Shown: positions 43,880 through 56,299 of the stretch, piece by piece
Layout of the letters: the number at the start of each line of letters is the position of its first letter
Numbering within the stretch: the first letter of the stretch is position 1
Notes under the pieces: generated by a model
What the model was told of the DNA's origin: nothing
What the model saw: the letters and a program-made list of their open reading frames with translations, nothing else
Databases searched by the model: none
DNA from: Neogale vison
Taxonomy: Eukaryota > Chordata > Mammalia > Carnivora > Mustelidae
DNA: 64,000 nucleotides
Reading direction: 5' to 3'
NCBI RefSeq assembly: GCF_020171115.1
Contig: NC_058091.1
Coordinates: 212,282,501 to 212,346,500 of the forward strand
Position numbers and translations under genes: made by a program

Positions 43880-44330
43880 TCACTCTATTTTTAATTTAAT
43901 TTCCTTGAGTGTCAGTAATATATACTCACTGAGGTTAATTGGCAAAGTACTGGCAATAAAATAATCACCCAAATGTTACCTGGAAACATGCTACCATAAA
44001 CATGTGTCATATTTTCTTAAAATTTTTCTTCCTGGCATTTTTTTACTACCTCTTTTTTTCCCCTCACTTAACACATCATCACTTTTGATCATGTCATTCA
44101 AAAAACTCGTTGCAAACATTATTTCAGTGACTGCATATTCTGTCAGATACCCTGACATACTTAATCATTCCCTTAATATAGATGGTTGATTTTTATTTTT
44201 TTATCATTAACACCAGAGTAAAGAATTTCTTCATAAAATCTCTGTCTATATTTTGGACTTTTCCCCTTAGATAGAAATTATTGAAAATTAAATTGTTAAA
44301 CTAGAGAATGACTTCTACGTATTGACTTTT
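43880..44330. repeat. Ancient LINE-like repeat (uncertain)
   Basis: 'gcaaacattatttcagtgac' followed by 'aatcattcccttaatataga' and 'ttatcattaacaccagagta' resembles an old mammalian LINE remnant. It is too diverged to assign. Confidence 0.35.
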
Positions 44331-44689
44331 TTATGTCACTCAGTTTTATTGCATACATTTTTAGTGTTGTTGTTGTTGTTTTTTTTTTTTCTTGTGTTGC
44401 TGTAGAACACAGACCTTGAAGAAGTCTGCCTGATTTGGGAGAATGAAGAAGATAGGTGTCAAGTTAAATCTGAGGTCAATTTTGTTAAAATGTTTCTATA
44501 TTTCATCATTCGATGGTGAGGCAACAAGTAGCAACCAGAGATGTCTGTTCAAGGGACATGTTGGGTGATTTGTGTTCTGTCATCCAGTTAAACCCATCAC
44601 CTCACACTTTTCTCTCCTCTGACTGACTTACAACTAGCGAATTCATAATGTGAGGAAAAGTAATATAGCTTAACTTCATTTTTCTAGCT

Positions 44690-45100
44690 CTATTGAGGTA
44701 TAAATGACATAAAACATTTTGTAAATTTAAGATGAACATCATAATCATTTGATACACGTATATACAGGAAAGTGGTCCCCCGAGTAAGGTTAGTTAACCG
44801 GTTGGTCACCTCTCATAGTTAACTATTTTTATGTGTGCAGGGAGAGCATTTAAAATCTCCTCTCTTAATAACTCTCTAGTATATAATGCCCTATTGTTAA
44901 CTATAGTCAGCATGCTGTACATTAGACCCTCAGAACCCACTCACCTTATAGCTGGAAGTCTCTACCCATTGACCAACATCTCCCCATTTCCCCTACCCTG
45001 CAGGCCCTGGCAACGACGATTCTACTCTCTGTTTCTAAGAGTTCCAGCTCCACCCACTTTTGTTTTTTAGATTCTGCATATACGAGATATCTTACATCAT
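44690..45100 (-). mobile_element. Old L1 3' UTR fragment
   Basis: 'tctattgaggtataaatgac', 'ctattgttaactatagtcag', 'catgctgtacattagaccct' and 'gattctactctctgtttcta' follow the antisense order of L1MA/L1MB-type 3' UTRs. Confidence 0.75.
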
Positions 45101-45785
45101 TTAGAGATGATCATTTTGAAAGCATTTGACAGACATTATAACATTAACATTGTGTTCCAAGAAAGTACCAATGTACTCTTACTCCACTGGTATATGAGAA
45201 TTCTCATCTCCTTCACAAATTTTCCTTATATAGCTTTAAAAAACATCTTTGTTAAATATCATAGGCAAAATCATCTCATTTTAACATGCATTTTTTGGTT
45301 ATTAAAGAATTAGTTTGTATATCTTTTATATTCCATTTGTATCTTCTCTTTTGAAAATGTTTGTGACTTTTCTACATTGATTTAATGAAGTTTGTGTTTT
45401 CTTGCTGAAATCAGTTTCTTTTTTGCTTTTTTGGTCAGAAGACTTTTGCTCAGCCTGAAATACTCTAAATATTTTCTTCAAAGTGTGCTGCTTTGATTTC
45501 CTTCCATATGGTTCTTGAACTGTTGAGAGATGTGTGTTATGTGAGGTCAATATCTAGTATCTATTTCTCCAGGTTTTTTATTCATAGACCTCTTTGAGAC
45601 TCTGAGAGCTGTGAATTTACACAAGAAAAGTACTTAAACATATGCACAAAAGTTGGGAAAGAATTAATTTTTGTGTTATTCAGCACTGATAATACATTCT
45701 TTCCTATGTGGCTACACATAGAAAAATATGAGAAACATTCTTTATATACCTGTCTCATAAATTTTTTCAAAGAAAATCTGTTACT
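45101..45785. other. Unassigned intronic sequence
   Basis: AT-rich; no exon or confident repeat. Confidence 0.5.
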
Positions 45786-45811
45786 TTTTTTTAAGTTTAT
45801 GTAATTTTTTT

Positions 45812-46010
45812 AAAAGATTTCATTTATTTATTTGTCAGAGAGAGAGGGAGAGAGAGCGAGCACAGGCAGACAGAGAGGCAGGCAGAGGCAGAGGGAGAGG
45901 CAGGCTCCCCACCGAGCAAGGAGCCCAATGTGGGACTCGATCCCAGGACGCTGGGATCATGACCTGAGCCGAAGGCAGCTGCTTAACCAACTGAGCCACC
46001 CAGGCATTCC
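45812..46010 (-). mobile_element. Can-SINE inserted in the tail of another SINE
   Basis: Full copy with a GAGAGAGCGAGCACAGGCAG body. TGTAATTTTTT flanks at 45800-45810 and 46011-46021; the right flank is the T tail of the next SINE. Confidence 0.93.
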
Positions 46011-46021
46011 TGTAATTTTTT

Positions 46022-46118
46022 TTTTTTTAAGTGATCTCTATACCCAGTATGGGGCTCAAACTCAAAACCCCAGGATCAAGACTTGGATGCTGTTTGGACT
46101 GAGCCAGCCAGACACCCC
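46022..46118 (-). mobile_element. Short Can-SINE variant, split from its tail
   Basis: 'gtgatctctatacccagtat', 'ggggctcaaactcaaaaccc' and 'gagccagccagacacccc' mark the short variant. Its T-rich tail continues at about 45786-45810 across the inserted SINE. Confidence 0.85.
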
Positions 46119-47845
46119 TCTCTCATTAATTTTTAATGCAAAGATTAATACCTACTTTATGATAAAAAGGAAATAGAATAAAAATTTCCAAGCAAAGACA
46201 AACTTGAACTTTAATTTCAGCTAATCACTAATTGCACTGTGAAAGCTGTTGCAGTTTCACTTAAAGAAGCAGGAGAAAGTTTTGAGTGGTTTTTATATGA
46301 CAACGTATGAGTCATACTTGACATCCAGTTTTGATTTTGGCTTTGTTTTGTTTTGGTGGCAAAAGTGTTGTAAAATCCCGGCTTGCAAAAGTATACCATA
46401 GCAAATGGAGTCAAAACTTTGTAGTTCACTTTGCCAAATAAGGGTAGGCTTAAGTTGAGAAATAGTTGCATTCGCTTGGAATTACTTCTTCTGTCCCTGG
46501 CTCACTGAGGCTGTTATCTTTGGCAAAGTCTAAGTCTTTGATGTTTGTCCACATCACCAAATTTTGGATGATATATCCACATTTCAGTCTTAAGATTATA
46601 TTGATTACGAGTAACCTTTAAAAGTTTGGCACATGTTTGCTTCTGCCTGCAAAGAAATTGGAAAAAGTTTGGGCATCCTTGACTCCAGATTGGGGAAAGT
46701 CTCTCTTCAGTGTTAGAAGAATAGTGAACTCCCAGCGACCCATCTCTTATAGAACAGGAGCTCCCCATTCTTGAGCAGCATATGTAATACTGACTACAGG
46801 GCTTTAGCCAAGAGATATGGCCAAAAATATTGTCCAAGTATGCTAAACCATGAGAGAGTGGGTTTTCCTTTTCTGTTTGAAAAAAAAAAGTAAAATGGCT
46901 TCCCATAGTTTAATTAAGTATTTTAAGACTTTACTCTGGAAATCCAGCACATTTCTATTCAGTAAGTGAAGAACTATTCTCCTTCAGTTCCTCTTACCTG
47001 ATGAAAGACTCTGAAAAATGACTCACCCCCTCTGGCCTTGAAGTTGATGCTTCTCCCAGCGTTAGGCAGGCCATCGTTCGTTCTGAGTGGCGCAACCTTT
47101 GGCGCCCATGACTGCTGACAGAGAAACCATCCAGTCACATTGACATCTGGAGCCTCTTTCTCCAAAACGTCGAAAACAAATGGACAGCCAAATATCAGAG
47201 ACACTTGATCTGTGCCCAGGGTTCTGGAACTTTCTTCCAGTCAGGTATTTACTTGGAATGCCAGTTTCAAGATAGTGCTAATTTTTGAAAATTTCAAAAG
47301 GGTGAAACAGGAATCCCACTGATAAGACTTGGCTGTGCTGTGAGCATCAGAGGTTTTGCTAGTGGTATCGTTATCAGCTCCTCTTAGACCTGCTTCCAAA
47401 TATTAAAATTTTAGAAGAACTGGCTGTTCTGGAGAGAGTGACATTGTTTGCAACAGGAGCTCCTTCAACTGCTTCAGTTTTTCTTCTGTTTCAAACCACA
47501 GTGCATGTTTTCATCTGTAGAGACACAGCTTTTCCAGGTCTTTCCAGTTCTGTATAGTTTTTTCTGCCTTTCAATGTGGTAAGCAGCCTATAGGTTGTAT
47601 TATGACATTTCAAATGATCAATATCTCACAGTGTTTTTTCTCTTGCTTTTTTAAAACTTATTTTATATTTTATTACACTTATGTAAACAAAAACAGAACC
47701 CCCTAATCATAATGGTAGGTACCTTTTTTCTTTCTTATTAATGGGAAACTCTTCTTGATGTTATAACATGACAATAGTGACAAGCAAGTATTATCTGATG
47801 ATGTAAAATATTTTAAAAACTTAATAACTTAAAAACTTAAAACTT
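46119..47845. other. Repeat-poor intronic sequence
   Basis: No exon or clear repeat. A 130-codon minus-strand frame at 46514-46906 has no known similarity. Confidence 0.55.
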
Positions 47846-48019
47846 GGGGCACCTGGGTAGCTCATTTGGTTAAGCATCTGCTTTTGGCTCAGGTCATGAT
47901 CTCGGGGTCCTGGGATCCAGCCCTGCATTGGTCTCCCTGCTTAGTGGGGAGCCTGCTTCTCCCTTTACCTCCCCGTGTGCCCCTGTGCCCACACTCTCTC
48001 TCAAATAAATACATAAAAG
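47846..48019 (+). mobile_element. Can-SINE, older subfamily
   Basis: Head 'ggggcacctgggtagctcat', body 'tctccctgcttagtggggag', short CT tract and AAATAAATACAT tail. Confidence 0.92.
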
Positions 48020-48211
48020 CTAACAACAATAACAACCCACTATGGTTTCAATTTCAAGAGGAAAACTGAAGGGAAAATACCATGAAGGCCAGTGAAACAT
48101 AATGGTCAATGAGCCAAAGTTCAACAACCTCTGAACTAAGATGATACTTCATTTCAAGTATTACCAAAACAACCCAGACTGATTACTGAAAAATTATTGA
48201 ATAATATTTAC

Positions 48212-48242
48212 ATTATTATTATTAGTAGTAGTAGTAGTAGTA
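48212..48242. repeat. (ATT)n(AGT)n triplet repeat
   Basis: About four ATT units followed by six AGT units. Confidence 0.9.
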
Positions 48243-48615
48243 TTGAATGTTTCTGTTTTCACTGACTTGTAGTACCACTTTAATTGTATTTTAAGTTCTT
48301 ATTACTCCTGTCTTCTGTCTTGGTGCTCTCTGGTTTAGTCTGCTGACTTAGCTGTTCTCATGTTAACACTTCACTGTTATAATGTGTAATCTTTGTAATA
48401 TACATTTTAGAGTATGTTTAAATACCTGGTAGAAATAGTTATCCACGTCTCCACTCTGTTTTCTTTACAAAATTTTCTTGACTAGTCCCACTTTTTAAAT
48501 GTCTTTCTGGGCTCTAGAATTATTTTGTTAAATTTAAAAAAAAAGCTTTTTATATACTAGGTTGAATCAGATTAAACCTGGAAAATTAAATTTGGGAAGA
48601 ATGGAGATATCAGCC
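48243..48615. other. Unassigned intronic sequence
   Basis: AT-rich, no feature recognised. Confidence 0.5.
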
Positions 48616-48813
48616 TTTTTTTTTTTTTTTAAGATTTTATTTATTTATTTACAGACAGAGATCACACAAGTAGGCAGAGAGGCAGGCAGAGAGAGGGGGT
48701 AGGCAGGCTCCCCGCTGAGCAGAGAGCCCGATGCAGGGCTTGATCCCAGGACCCTGAGATCATGACCTGAGCTGAAGGCAGAGGCTTAACCCACTAAGCC
48801 ACCCAGGCACCCC
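48616..48813 (-). mobile_element. Can-SINE, young subfamily
   Basis: T tail, 'gtaggcagagaggcaggcag' and head 'aagccacccaggcacccc'. T runs lie on both sides, so duplications cannot be delimited. Confidence 0.93.
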
Positions 48814-49050
48814 TTCATTTTTTTTTTTAAACATTGTTTTTCCCTCTGTATTTCATGTTGGATAGATTCTATTGCTGTGCCTGCAATTTTTTTTCCCTCA
48901 ATACCTAATCTTCCATTAATTCTCTTCAGTCTATTTTTCATCTCACCCTTTTTAGGTTTTCATTTCTAGAAGTTCATTTGGGTCATTTTTATATCCTCCA
49001 TGTCTCTAGGTAACTTTATGAACATACAGAATATAGTCAAAATAACTTTT

Positions 49051-49278
49051 TTGTCATTGTTAAAGATTTTCTTATTTATTCACTTGAGAAAGAGAGCACA
49101 TGAGAGAGAGCATGAGTCATGTGGTGGGGCATGTGTGGGGAGGAGCAGAGGGAGGGAAAGGGAGAAGCAAGCTCCCCACTGAGTAGTGAACCTGACAGGG
49201 GGCTCGATTCCAGGACCCCAGGATCATGTCCTGAACTGAAGGCAGACGCTTAACCAACTGAGCCCTTGAGGTGCCCCT
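49051..49278 (-). mobile_element. Can-SINE, dog-type, 12-bp target duplication
   Basis: Body 'gagcatgagtcatgtggtgg' and head 'gagcccttgaggtgcccc'. AAAATAACTTTT flanks at 49039-49050 and 49279-49290. Confidence 0.94.
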
Positions 49279-49290
49279 AAAATAACTTTT

Positions 49291-50150
49291 AATGATCCCT
49301 GCTAATTCCAGCATCCATGTCAGTTCTGGGTTGATTATGACTGAATGATTATTCTTTCTACTATGGGTCATGCTTCCATGATTTTTAATCTTTGATTTGA
49401 TGCACATAGACTTTGTGCATTTGACCTTGTTAGGTGCTAGATATTTATGTATTGTTATAAATCTTGCTTTGTTCTGAGATGTAGTTACTTAGAAACTTAG
49501 TTTGATTCTTCTGGTTGTTGCATTGTAATTTATTAGGCAGGTCCAGACCTGTGCTCAGTCTATGCTGTTTTTTCTCCACTACTGAGTCAGAACCTCCCCA
49601 ATAATCTACCCAGTGTCCTGCGAATCTGACTGTAGGGAGCACGTGCTGGTCCCAAGTCTGTATGAACGCTGGGCACTGTTCCCTTTCATCTTTTCACATG
49701 GTTCTTTCCTCAGTTTGAGGAACTCAGTTTGTAGTTCCCTCAACTACATATGATCAGTGCTTAGCTAAATACTTTAAGGGCCCCTCTGAGAATCTCTTTC
49801 TGGGCAGCTTTCTCTTCTCTGATACTCCATACTATGAATTTGAGATCCCTTGGTCTCTCTGGACCCTCAGCTCTGCCTCCTGAACTCAGGCAGTCCACTG
49901 GGCTATGCCTCAATTCCCATTCTCTGCACCAGGGTCTGAAAACTCTCTCAAGGTGACTTTAAGCTGGGTTTAATGGTAAGATTCACCTCCTTTTTTTCCT
50001 ACCCCTTAGAGATCTCTGTCCTTTACCTGAGAGTCCCTGTTTTGAAAACCGTTATTCCATACATTCTGTTTTTCTTTAGGTTGTTTTAGGTAGGAGGTTA
50101 TGTCCACCCTGCATGCTAGTCCATCTTAGCTGGAGGCAGAAATACTCAAA
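49291..50150 (-). mobile_element. Ancient LINE block (uncertain family)
   Basis: 'cagttctgggttgattatga', 'gaccttgttaggtgctagat' and 'ttgttctgagatgtagttac' occur in the order of an old mammalian LINE 3' region; 'tagtccatcttagctggagg' ends it. Assignment to L1M/HAL1 is tentative. Confidence 0.5.
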
Positions 50151-50490
50151 GAAAATTTTATTGTGTCTTTACTTTCTTGATCAATATTTTTCAGCTTATT
50201 TTCCACTTTCAAGTGCTTGTTAATTTAATCTGGGATCTTAGACCCAGCTTTCTGAAACAGACTATTATAAATCTTTTAACTCTTCTTTTCAAAAAGTTTT
50301 TTCTTCTGTATTCAACTTTGTAATCACACGTAGAGAAGTTATGTATGTTGATCTGTATGCTTAATTGTCTTTAATGTTACCAACACTCCTTTTATTATGT
50401 AGCTTTGCCGTCCTCCAGTTCTTAATTTTAATAAATCTTTTGGTTGGCTGTTTTATATTTTAAAGCAATTTTCAGTAGAGGTACATAAAT
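50151..50490. other. AT-rich sequence, possibly old LINE
   Basis: No motif strong enough to assign. Confidence 0.35.
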
Positions 50491-50508
50491 GATGAGGGTG
50501 TTTGTTTT

Positions 50509-50689
50509 GTTTTTAAGATTATATTTATTTGAGAGAGAGTGAGGGTCCTGGGGAGAAGCAGAGGGAGAGGAACAGGCAGCCCACGTGCTAAGCCCAGAGC
50601 CTGATGTGGGACTCAGTCTCAGGGCCCTGAGATCATGACCTGAGCCGAAACCAAGAGTCAGATGCTTAGCTGCCTGAGCCACCCAGGCT
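50509..50689 (-). mobile_element. Can-SINE, older subfamily
   Basis: 'gatcatgacctgagccgaaa', 'ccaagagtcagatgcttagc' and head 'gagccacccaggct'. Imperfect flanks TGAGGGTGTTTGTTTT and TGAGGGTTTGTTTT begin at 50493 and 50690. Confidence 0.92.
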
Positions 50690-50984
50690 TGAGGGTTTGT
50701 TTTTTTTTTTTAATCTTTCCATATGAAATATCTGTTACCTTCAAACATAAATATAATCTGACAACTCTTGCCAAATCTCTTCTCAAGATTCTGTTCAATT
50801 GCTTTATTGTCTTCTGGTAAGTACCATTACAATAAGAGTTTGCCTGCAAACAAAAAGAAAACTGAGATTCTAATCTTGGTATCTGACCAGGTAGAATTTA
50901 TGTCAAAATTAGTGGTAGATATAACAGTGGGGATGGTACAAATGATTTCTTCTCTGACCTAAGTGTTTAGAAGTGTTTTAATTT

Positions 50985-51357
50985 ATAAATACATTGGTTT
51001 TCTGTAGTTATTGATTTTTAGTTCAGTTCCGTGTGGTCGGAGGACATACTTTATATTACTTAGTGCTTTTGAATTTGACCTTGGCTCTACATATGATCTT
51101 TGTTGTTGTCCTTGCCCCTGAACTTGAAAAGAATGCGTTTCTATACTTGTTAGGTATACTGTTGGGCTTTTCTTGGTGATCCAGCCAGAAAATATTTTGT
51201 TTTGGTAGATGAGTTGATGTATATTGCTATGACTGGTATTTTTATCCCTACCTTTGTTGTATCGTTTTATGTTATACTTATTCTTATCTTTGACCTTTGA
51301 TTTTTTAGTTCTTTTAATATTTAGAATGATTTGTGTGCTCTTCTAGTGTTCCCCTTT
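50985..51357 (-). mobile_element. Old L1 ORF2 fragment
   Basis: 'tccgtgtggtcggaggacat', 'acttgaaaagaatgcgtttc' and 'cttgttaggtatactgttgg' match antisense ORF2 in order. Confidence 0.65.
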
Positions 51358-51372
51358 ATCCTAATTATCTTT

Positions 51373-51567
51373 TTTTTTTAAAGATTTTATTTATATATTT
51401 GACACAGAGAGAGAGCGATCACAAGTAGGCAGAGAGATGGGCAGAGAGAGGGGGAAGCAGGCTCCCCGCTGAGCAGAAAGCCCGATGCAGAGCTCGATTC
51501 TCGGACCCCAAGATCATGACCTGAGTCGAAGGCAGAGGCTTCAACCCACTGAGCCACCCAGGCGCCC
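51373..51567 (-). mobile_element. Can-SINE, young subfamily
   Basis: 'cacaagtaggcagagagatg' and head 'gagccacccaggcgccc'. Flanks ATCCTAATTATCTTT (51358-51372) and TATCCTAATATCTTT (51568-51582) match with one indel. Confidence 0.95.
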
Positions 51568-51821
51568 TATCCTAATATCTTTACACATTATCCCTGATTT
51601 ATGATTTTGACTTCGTGAGGGTGCAAAAGTGATACACATTCAGTAGAAACCATACATCAAAGTCTGGCTTTTGCTCTTTTCCCAGTGTAGTAATATGCGG
51701 TATGATCTCTCTTGTGATGCTGCAGCAAGCCGCAGCTCCTAGGCCGCCCTGTGGTCATGGGGGTTAACAACCAATATGTTGACAACTACTCTATTTTTCA
51801 CCTGCAGTACAGGTGAAATTA

Positions 51822-51905
51822 TTAAATTATATGAGATATTTAACACTTTATTATAAGATAGGCTTAAATTATATGAGATATTTAACACTTTATTATAAGA
51901 TAGGC
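51822..51905. repeat. Exact 42-bp tandem duplication
   Basis: 51822-51863 is repeated without change at 51864-51905; it begins TTAAATTATATGAGATA. The perfect identity in AT-rich intronic DNA suggests a recent event. Confidence 0.97.
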
Positions 51906-52084
51906 TTGTGTTAGATGATTTGCCCTCATCTGAGGCTAATATGAGTGTTCTGAGCACATTTGAGATGGGCTAGGCTATGGTGTTCCATAGGTTCGGTGTA
52001 TTAAATGAATTTTCACTGTATTATATTTTCAATTTAAAGTGGGTTTATTAGAGGATCTGTATATAATTCTCTTAGCCCCCCCTC

Positions 52085-52271
52085 TTTTTTTAAGATTTTA
52101 TTTATTTATTTGACAGAGATCACAAGCAGGCAGAGAGGCGGGCAGAGAGAGAGGAGGAAGCAGGCTCCCCGCCGAGCAGAGAGCCCGATGTGGGGCTCAA
52201 TCCCAGGACCCTGGGACCATGACCTGAGCTGAAGGCAGAGGCTTTAACCCACTGAGCCACCCAGGCGCCCC
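52085..52271 (-). mobile_element. Can-SINE, young subfamily
   Basis: T tail, 'gacagagatcacaagcaggc', body and head 'gagccacccaggcgcccc'. Right flank CTTTGCTCTCCTTTTT only weakly matches the left. Confidence 0.95.
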
Positions 52272-54059
52272 TTTGCTCTCCTTTTTCACTTAGGTTATGC
52301 TATTTGGTTTGTGAGCTTCCAATGGCATCTTTGACTCCTACTTATTACCGATAAGGAAATTAAGTAGTGTATTTAACTCAGTGCTTTTGCATGTCTCTTC
52401 CAGTCTTATTCTTAGTTGTATGATTTCTACTTGGTCAGAACATACAATATATAGAATACTGTTCTTCTGTCCTTATTCACAATTTTGTTTTGTTCTTAGA
52501 TCTACATAAATATATTACATGCTAACCACTTCTGAATTTCTAAAATGTTCTCAATTATCTCTTAGTTGGAAGAATTAATTCTTTAATAGATTTCTCAGGA
52601 TTCTTTGAATTCTTGACTATTTATTAAAACATTTTCTACAACATAATTGAAAACAGTTCAACTGATATGAAATCCTTGTCTCAGACTTTCTTTCCTTGAA
52701 TTTCTTAAAAATATTACCCCCACTTTTATTTGCTTTTTATGATGCTGTTGATACATTTAATGTCAACATGATTTGATTTGATTTTTTTCAAGTGACTTCG
52801 TCTTTTTGCCTGGAGGCTCAAAAGATTTTTATTATTATTATGATTTAAAGCCTAAGACTTTTACTAGCTCTGTCTCGAAGGGAACCCTGTAAATTCTTAG
52901 ATATACAGTGAATTCTTTCAATCTGTTAATTCAGATCTTTTATTTCAGAGACTTTTGAACTATGTTTTAAATACTATATTTCGCTGTTGCGTTTCTTTCT
53001 CAGGGACTGCAATTATAAATATTACTGAATCTTATTTACATGTCTTTTATTTCTGTTTCTCTCTGATTCTTTTTCTTTATTCTGAATTATCTTCTCTCTT
53101 TTCATTTTTATTCTCTATATGCCTCATATACTTTCAGTTATACATACTGGGATATATATACATACTACCCCTTCGTTTCTGAGATTTTTGTCTTTTCTAA
53201 AATTTTAGTTTCTTAGTTCAGTGTCAGAGTTTAAAATTTTTTGACTCATGGTTTTTTTTATATTGGCAGTTGCTGATTTAACTGTGTTTAATTCATGTTG
53301 AAATAGCATGTAACAGTTTTGTTCTGCATTGTGGTGCTTTTTTTTCTTCTTTCTTTCTTTCTTTTTGACATAATGGAGGCAATGTTTTCATTTGCCAAAA
53401 GTTTTGAATTCTCATCTCCTCTTTTTTAAACTCCTATGGTAACTTTATTTAGATGCTTTTGCTGTTCACGTTTTCTTATGTCAGCTTTTCCTGGACCTGT
53501 AATAGCAGGCATTCTAAGGGGGTGGGCTTTTGAGAGTATAATTTAGTTCTTAGTTCAAGAACACCTTCTTCTACTGCTATAGCAAAGTTAGCAAAGTGCA
53601 CTTTTTTAAAATAAACGTTGCCCTTTTCTGGTCTGCTTTCTTGTGATTCTGTGATACTAGGTTGTGTCAGTAGGACCCTGATCTCTGTCTCTTCCTTTTT
53701 CCCCTTTACCATTCACTTTCCGCAAGACACCTGTTCTTCAACTGCTCCTGTAAGATTGCTACCGCCTGAGACCATCACTCTTGTCCTGCGCACTGTCCAA
53801 GCCCTCCCCTTGGACTCCCCGGGGGCTAGTCCTCTGATCCACTTGGTGTCGCCCTGTATCTCAGTCCTCTATCCCTGGGGTTTAATTTACCAGGTGCAGT
53901 CTGAGTCCTTCCCCTCTTGTGCCCCCTCATCCTCTTTTGCATGACGCCAGCCTGACTCTGCCCTGGTTGACAGACTCTTCAGGTCTCAGATGATTATATC
54001 CTCACAACCTCCCAGGGTTTAAACATGTTCTGTCTCCCATTTATGTTGTAGGCTTAGGC
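52272..54059. other. AT-rich sequence, probably decayed LINE in part
   Basis: 52890-53200 has the pyrimidine-rich look of antisense old L1/HAL1. 53610-54040 is unassigned and includes a 108-codon frame with no similarity. No exon seen. Confidence 0.4.
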
Positions 54060-54187
54060 AAGAGGAGAGGGAGAGAGAGAGATAAGCAGGCTCCTCACTG
54101 AGCAAGAAGCCTGATATGGGGCTTGATCCCAGGACCTTGGGATCATGACCTGAGCCAAAGGCAGACACTTAACTGATTGAGTCACTC
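54060..54187 (-). mobile_element. Partial Can-SINE without tail
   Basis: 'agataagcaggctcctcact', 'tgatcccaggaccttgggat' and a degraded head. The T-rich tail and part of the GAGA tract are missing. Confidence 0.85.
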
Positions 54188-54309
54188 TTCCTTTTCCATA
54201 TGGTTTCTAAGGAGAATATGTAGAGAGATTAAAATTTAGATGGCCACCATTTTTTTGTGGAAATCTGGAAAGTCACATGTTCTTAGGCTCTTCTCCAGTT
54301 TAAGAAAAA

Positions 54310-54417
54310 CAGCACGAGGGTGTTACATGCAACTGATGAATCACTACATTCTATCCCTGAAACTAATAATACAGTGTATGTTAGCTAAATTGAATTTAAA
54401 TAAAAAAAATTTTTTTT
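54310..54417 (+). mobile_element. Carnivoran L1 3' tail
   Basis: 'gatgaatcactacattctat', 'ccctgaaactaataatacag' and 'tgtatgttagctaaattgaa' then A-rich. It is the sense counterpart of the tail at 33108/33984. Confidence 0.8.
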
Positions 54418-54620
54418 AAGCCATAGGAACTATAAAGAAGCATTGTAAGTATGGTTGATGAAATAAGGATGGTAGAGTATTCTAACCAGTAGCCCTGCAT
54501 TCAAAGACTGCCATCTGAATAGGCATGTGTTTTTAAGTCAAAGCAAAATATTTAAGGAATGATGTATTTTTTTTTTATTCTCTACTTTACCAACCTTTTT
54601 TATAAAACAGCTTCTACACT

Positions 54621-54828
54621 GGGGCACCTGGGTGGCTCAGTCAGTGAAGTGTCTGCCTTTAGCTCAGGTCATGGTCTTGGGGATCCTGGGATTGAGTCCC
54701 GCATCAGGCTCCCTGCTCAGCGGGAGTCTGCCTCTCCCTCTGCCTCTGCCCCTTCTCTACCGCTTGTGCGCGCTCTCTCTCTCTCTCTCAAATAAATGTC
54801 TTTTTAAAAAAAAGAGAGAGAGAGAGAG
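54621..54828 (+). mobile_element. Can-SINE, 12-bp target duplication
   Basis: Head 'ggggcacctgggtggctcag', CT tract, AAATAAATGTC tail and (GA)n run. AGCTTCTACACT (54609-54620) and AGCTTCTACCCT (54829-54840) differ by one base. Confidence 0.95.
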
Positions 54829-54840
54829 AGCTTCTACCCT

Positions 54841-55749
54841 AAGTCCACAATATGTAGCGCTCTAAGGGTTGGTTCAGATTTGGGTTTTGGGTTTTTTTTG
54901 TTGTTTTTTTGTTTTTTGGTTAGGTGACTTCTCATGCAAGGATACTACATGTTATGCCTCGTTTCTTCTGTTTCCTCTTGTGTAGTCTAGTGTTTGCTGC
55001 CTGGGTGGACATAGAGGGGGATGTAGTTGGGAGTGAAGGAAGAAAAACCTGATGGGCTAGTTCTGAAGACAGCTCTTAGGAGATCATTGACCCTTTTTTC
55101 TTTAGGGCAACCTCGGAGTCCCATAGCTAGAAGTAGACAAAGCGAATCTGTCTTTTTTCCGGTTTTTTTGGGATCAGGTTTTGATTCTTATGGTAGAATC
55201 CAAGAATATGTTGTTAATCTCTCAGCACTGGCATTAGTGAAAATCCCCTGGAGACTTTGGCATCTGGTCTTCTCTTTAGTTTCCAGTGCTCTTGCCAGTT
55301 TTCATCTTTTTGTAATTCTTCATGGGTATTATCATAGAAATTGGAAGAAAGGCATATTAGGCCTTGCTAGTTTGCCCTGATACTAATCCAGAAGTCCTAC
55401 TAATTATTTTTCAGTAATGAATAGGAAAAGACTATACTTAAGGGAGTAATTCAGTTATTCTTAATACTACTTATTTCTTAAGTACCTACTTTAAAAATTT
55501 AATAAGATTTCTTAATAAAAATATCCATGAAAATAATCTCTCCATATATAACTCTATGTCAAATGATTTAAGTTATATATTTCCTCACCAAATTTAGTCA
55601 AAATCTTATAATTTCCATGCCTAAACTCTTTATTCATGGTTATGTTTGCATGTTAAAATGGCTTTTCAAGGAGCATGAGATTTACAGAAACCTTATATCA
55701 CCTGGACCCACATAACAAGGAAAAGAAGCCCACCAGGAATTTCACTGGT
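54841..55749. other. Unassigned intronic sequence
   Basis: A 117-codon frame at 55027-55380 has no recognisable similarity or splice context. Nothing else seen. Confidence 0.5.
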
Positions 55750-56299
55750 ACACTGACCCTTGAATAACACAGGTTTGAAACTGTCTGCGTCCACTTATAC
55801 ATGGATTTTTTATTACAAATACAGTATAGTACAGTAAATGTATTTCCTTATGGTTTTCTTTTTTTTTTTTTTAAGATTTTACTTATTTATTTGACAGAGA
55901 GAGATCACAGAGAGGCAGAGAGATCACAGAGAGGCAGGCAGAGAGAGAGGGGGGAAGCAGGCTCCCCATCGAGCAGAGAGCCCGATGTGGGGCTCGATCC
56001 CAAGACCCTGAGATCATGACCTGAGCCAAAAGCAGAGGCTTAACCCACTGAGGCATCCAGGCGCCCTTCCTTATGATTTTCATAATGGCATTTCTTTTTT
56101 TCTAGTTTACATGATTGTAGGAACACAGTATATAATACACATAACATTAAAAATATATGTTAATCCACTGTTTATGTTATCGGTAAGGGTTCTGATCAGT
56201 AGTAAGCTACTAATAGTTAGTTCAAAACTTGTACATGGATTTTTGACTGCCCAGGGGGTCAGCGCCCCTAACCCTTACATTGTTGGAGGGTCAATTGCA
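55750..56299. mobile_element. Tigger-like DNA transposon, split by a SINE
   Basis: Left end 'acactgacccttgaataaca' and right end 'attgttggagggtcaattgc' are inverted. Internal 'ttgactgcccagggggtcag' with 'cgcccctaacccttac' is typical of a widespread mammalian mariner-class MITE. Without the SINE it is about 340 bp and has no transposase. Confidence 0.7.
55859..56066 (-). mobile_element. Can-SINE inside the transposon, 15-bp duplication
   Basis: Full copy with a short internal duplication of 'gagatcacagagaggcag' at 55900-55940. Flanks TTCCTTATGGTTTTC (55844-55858) and TTCCTTATGATTTTC (56067-56081) differ by one base. Confidence 0.96.
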
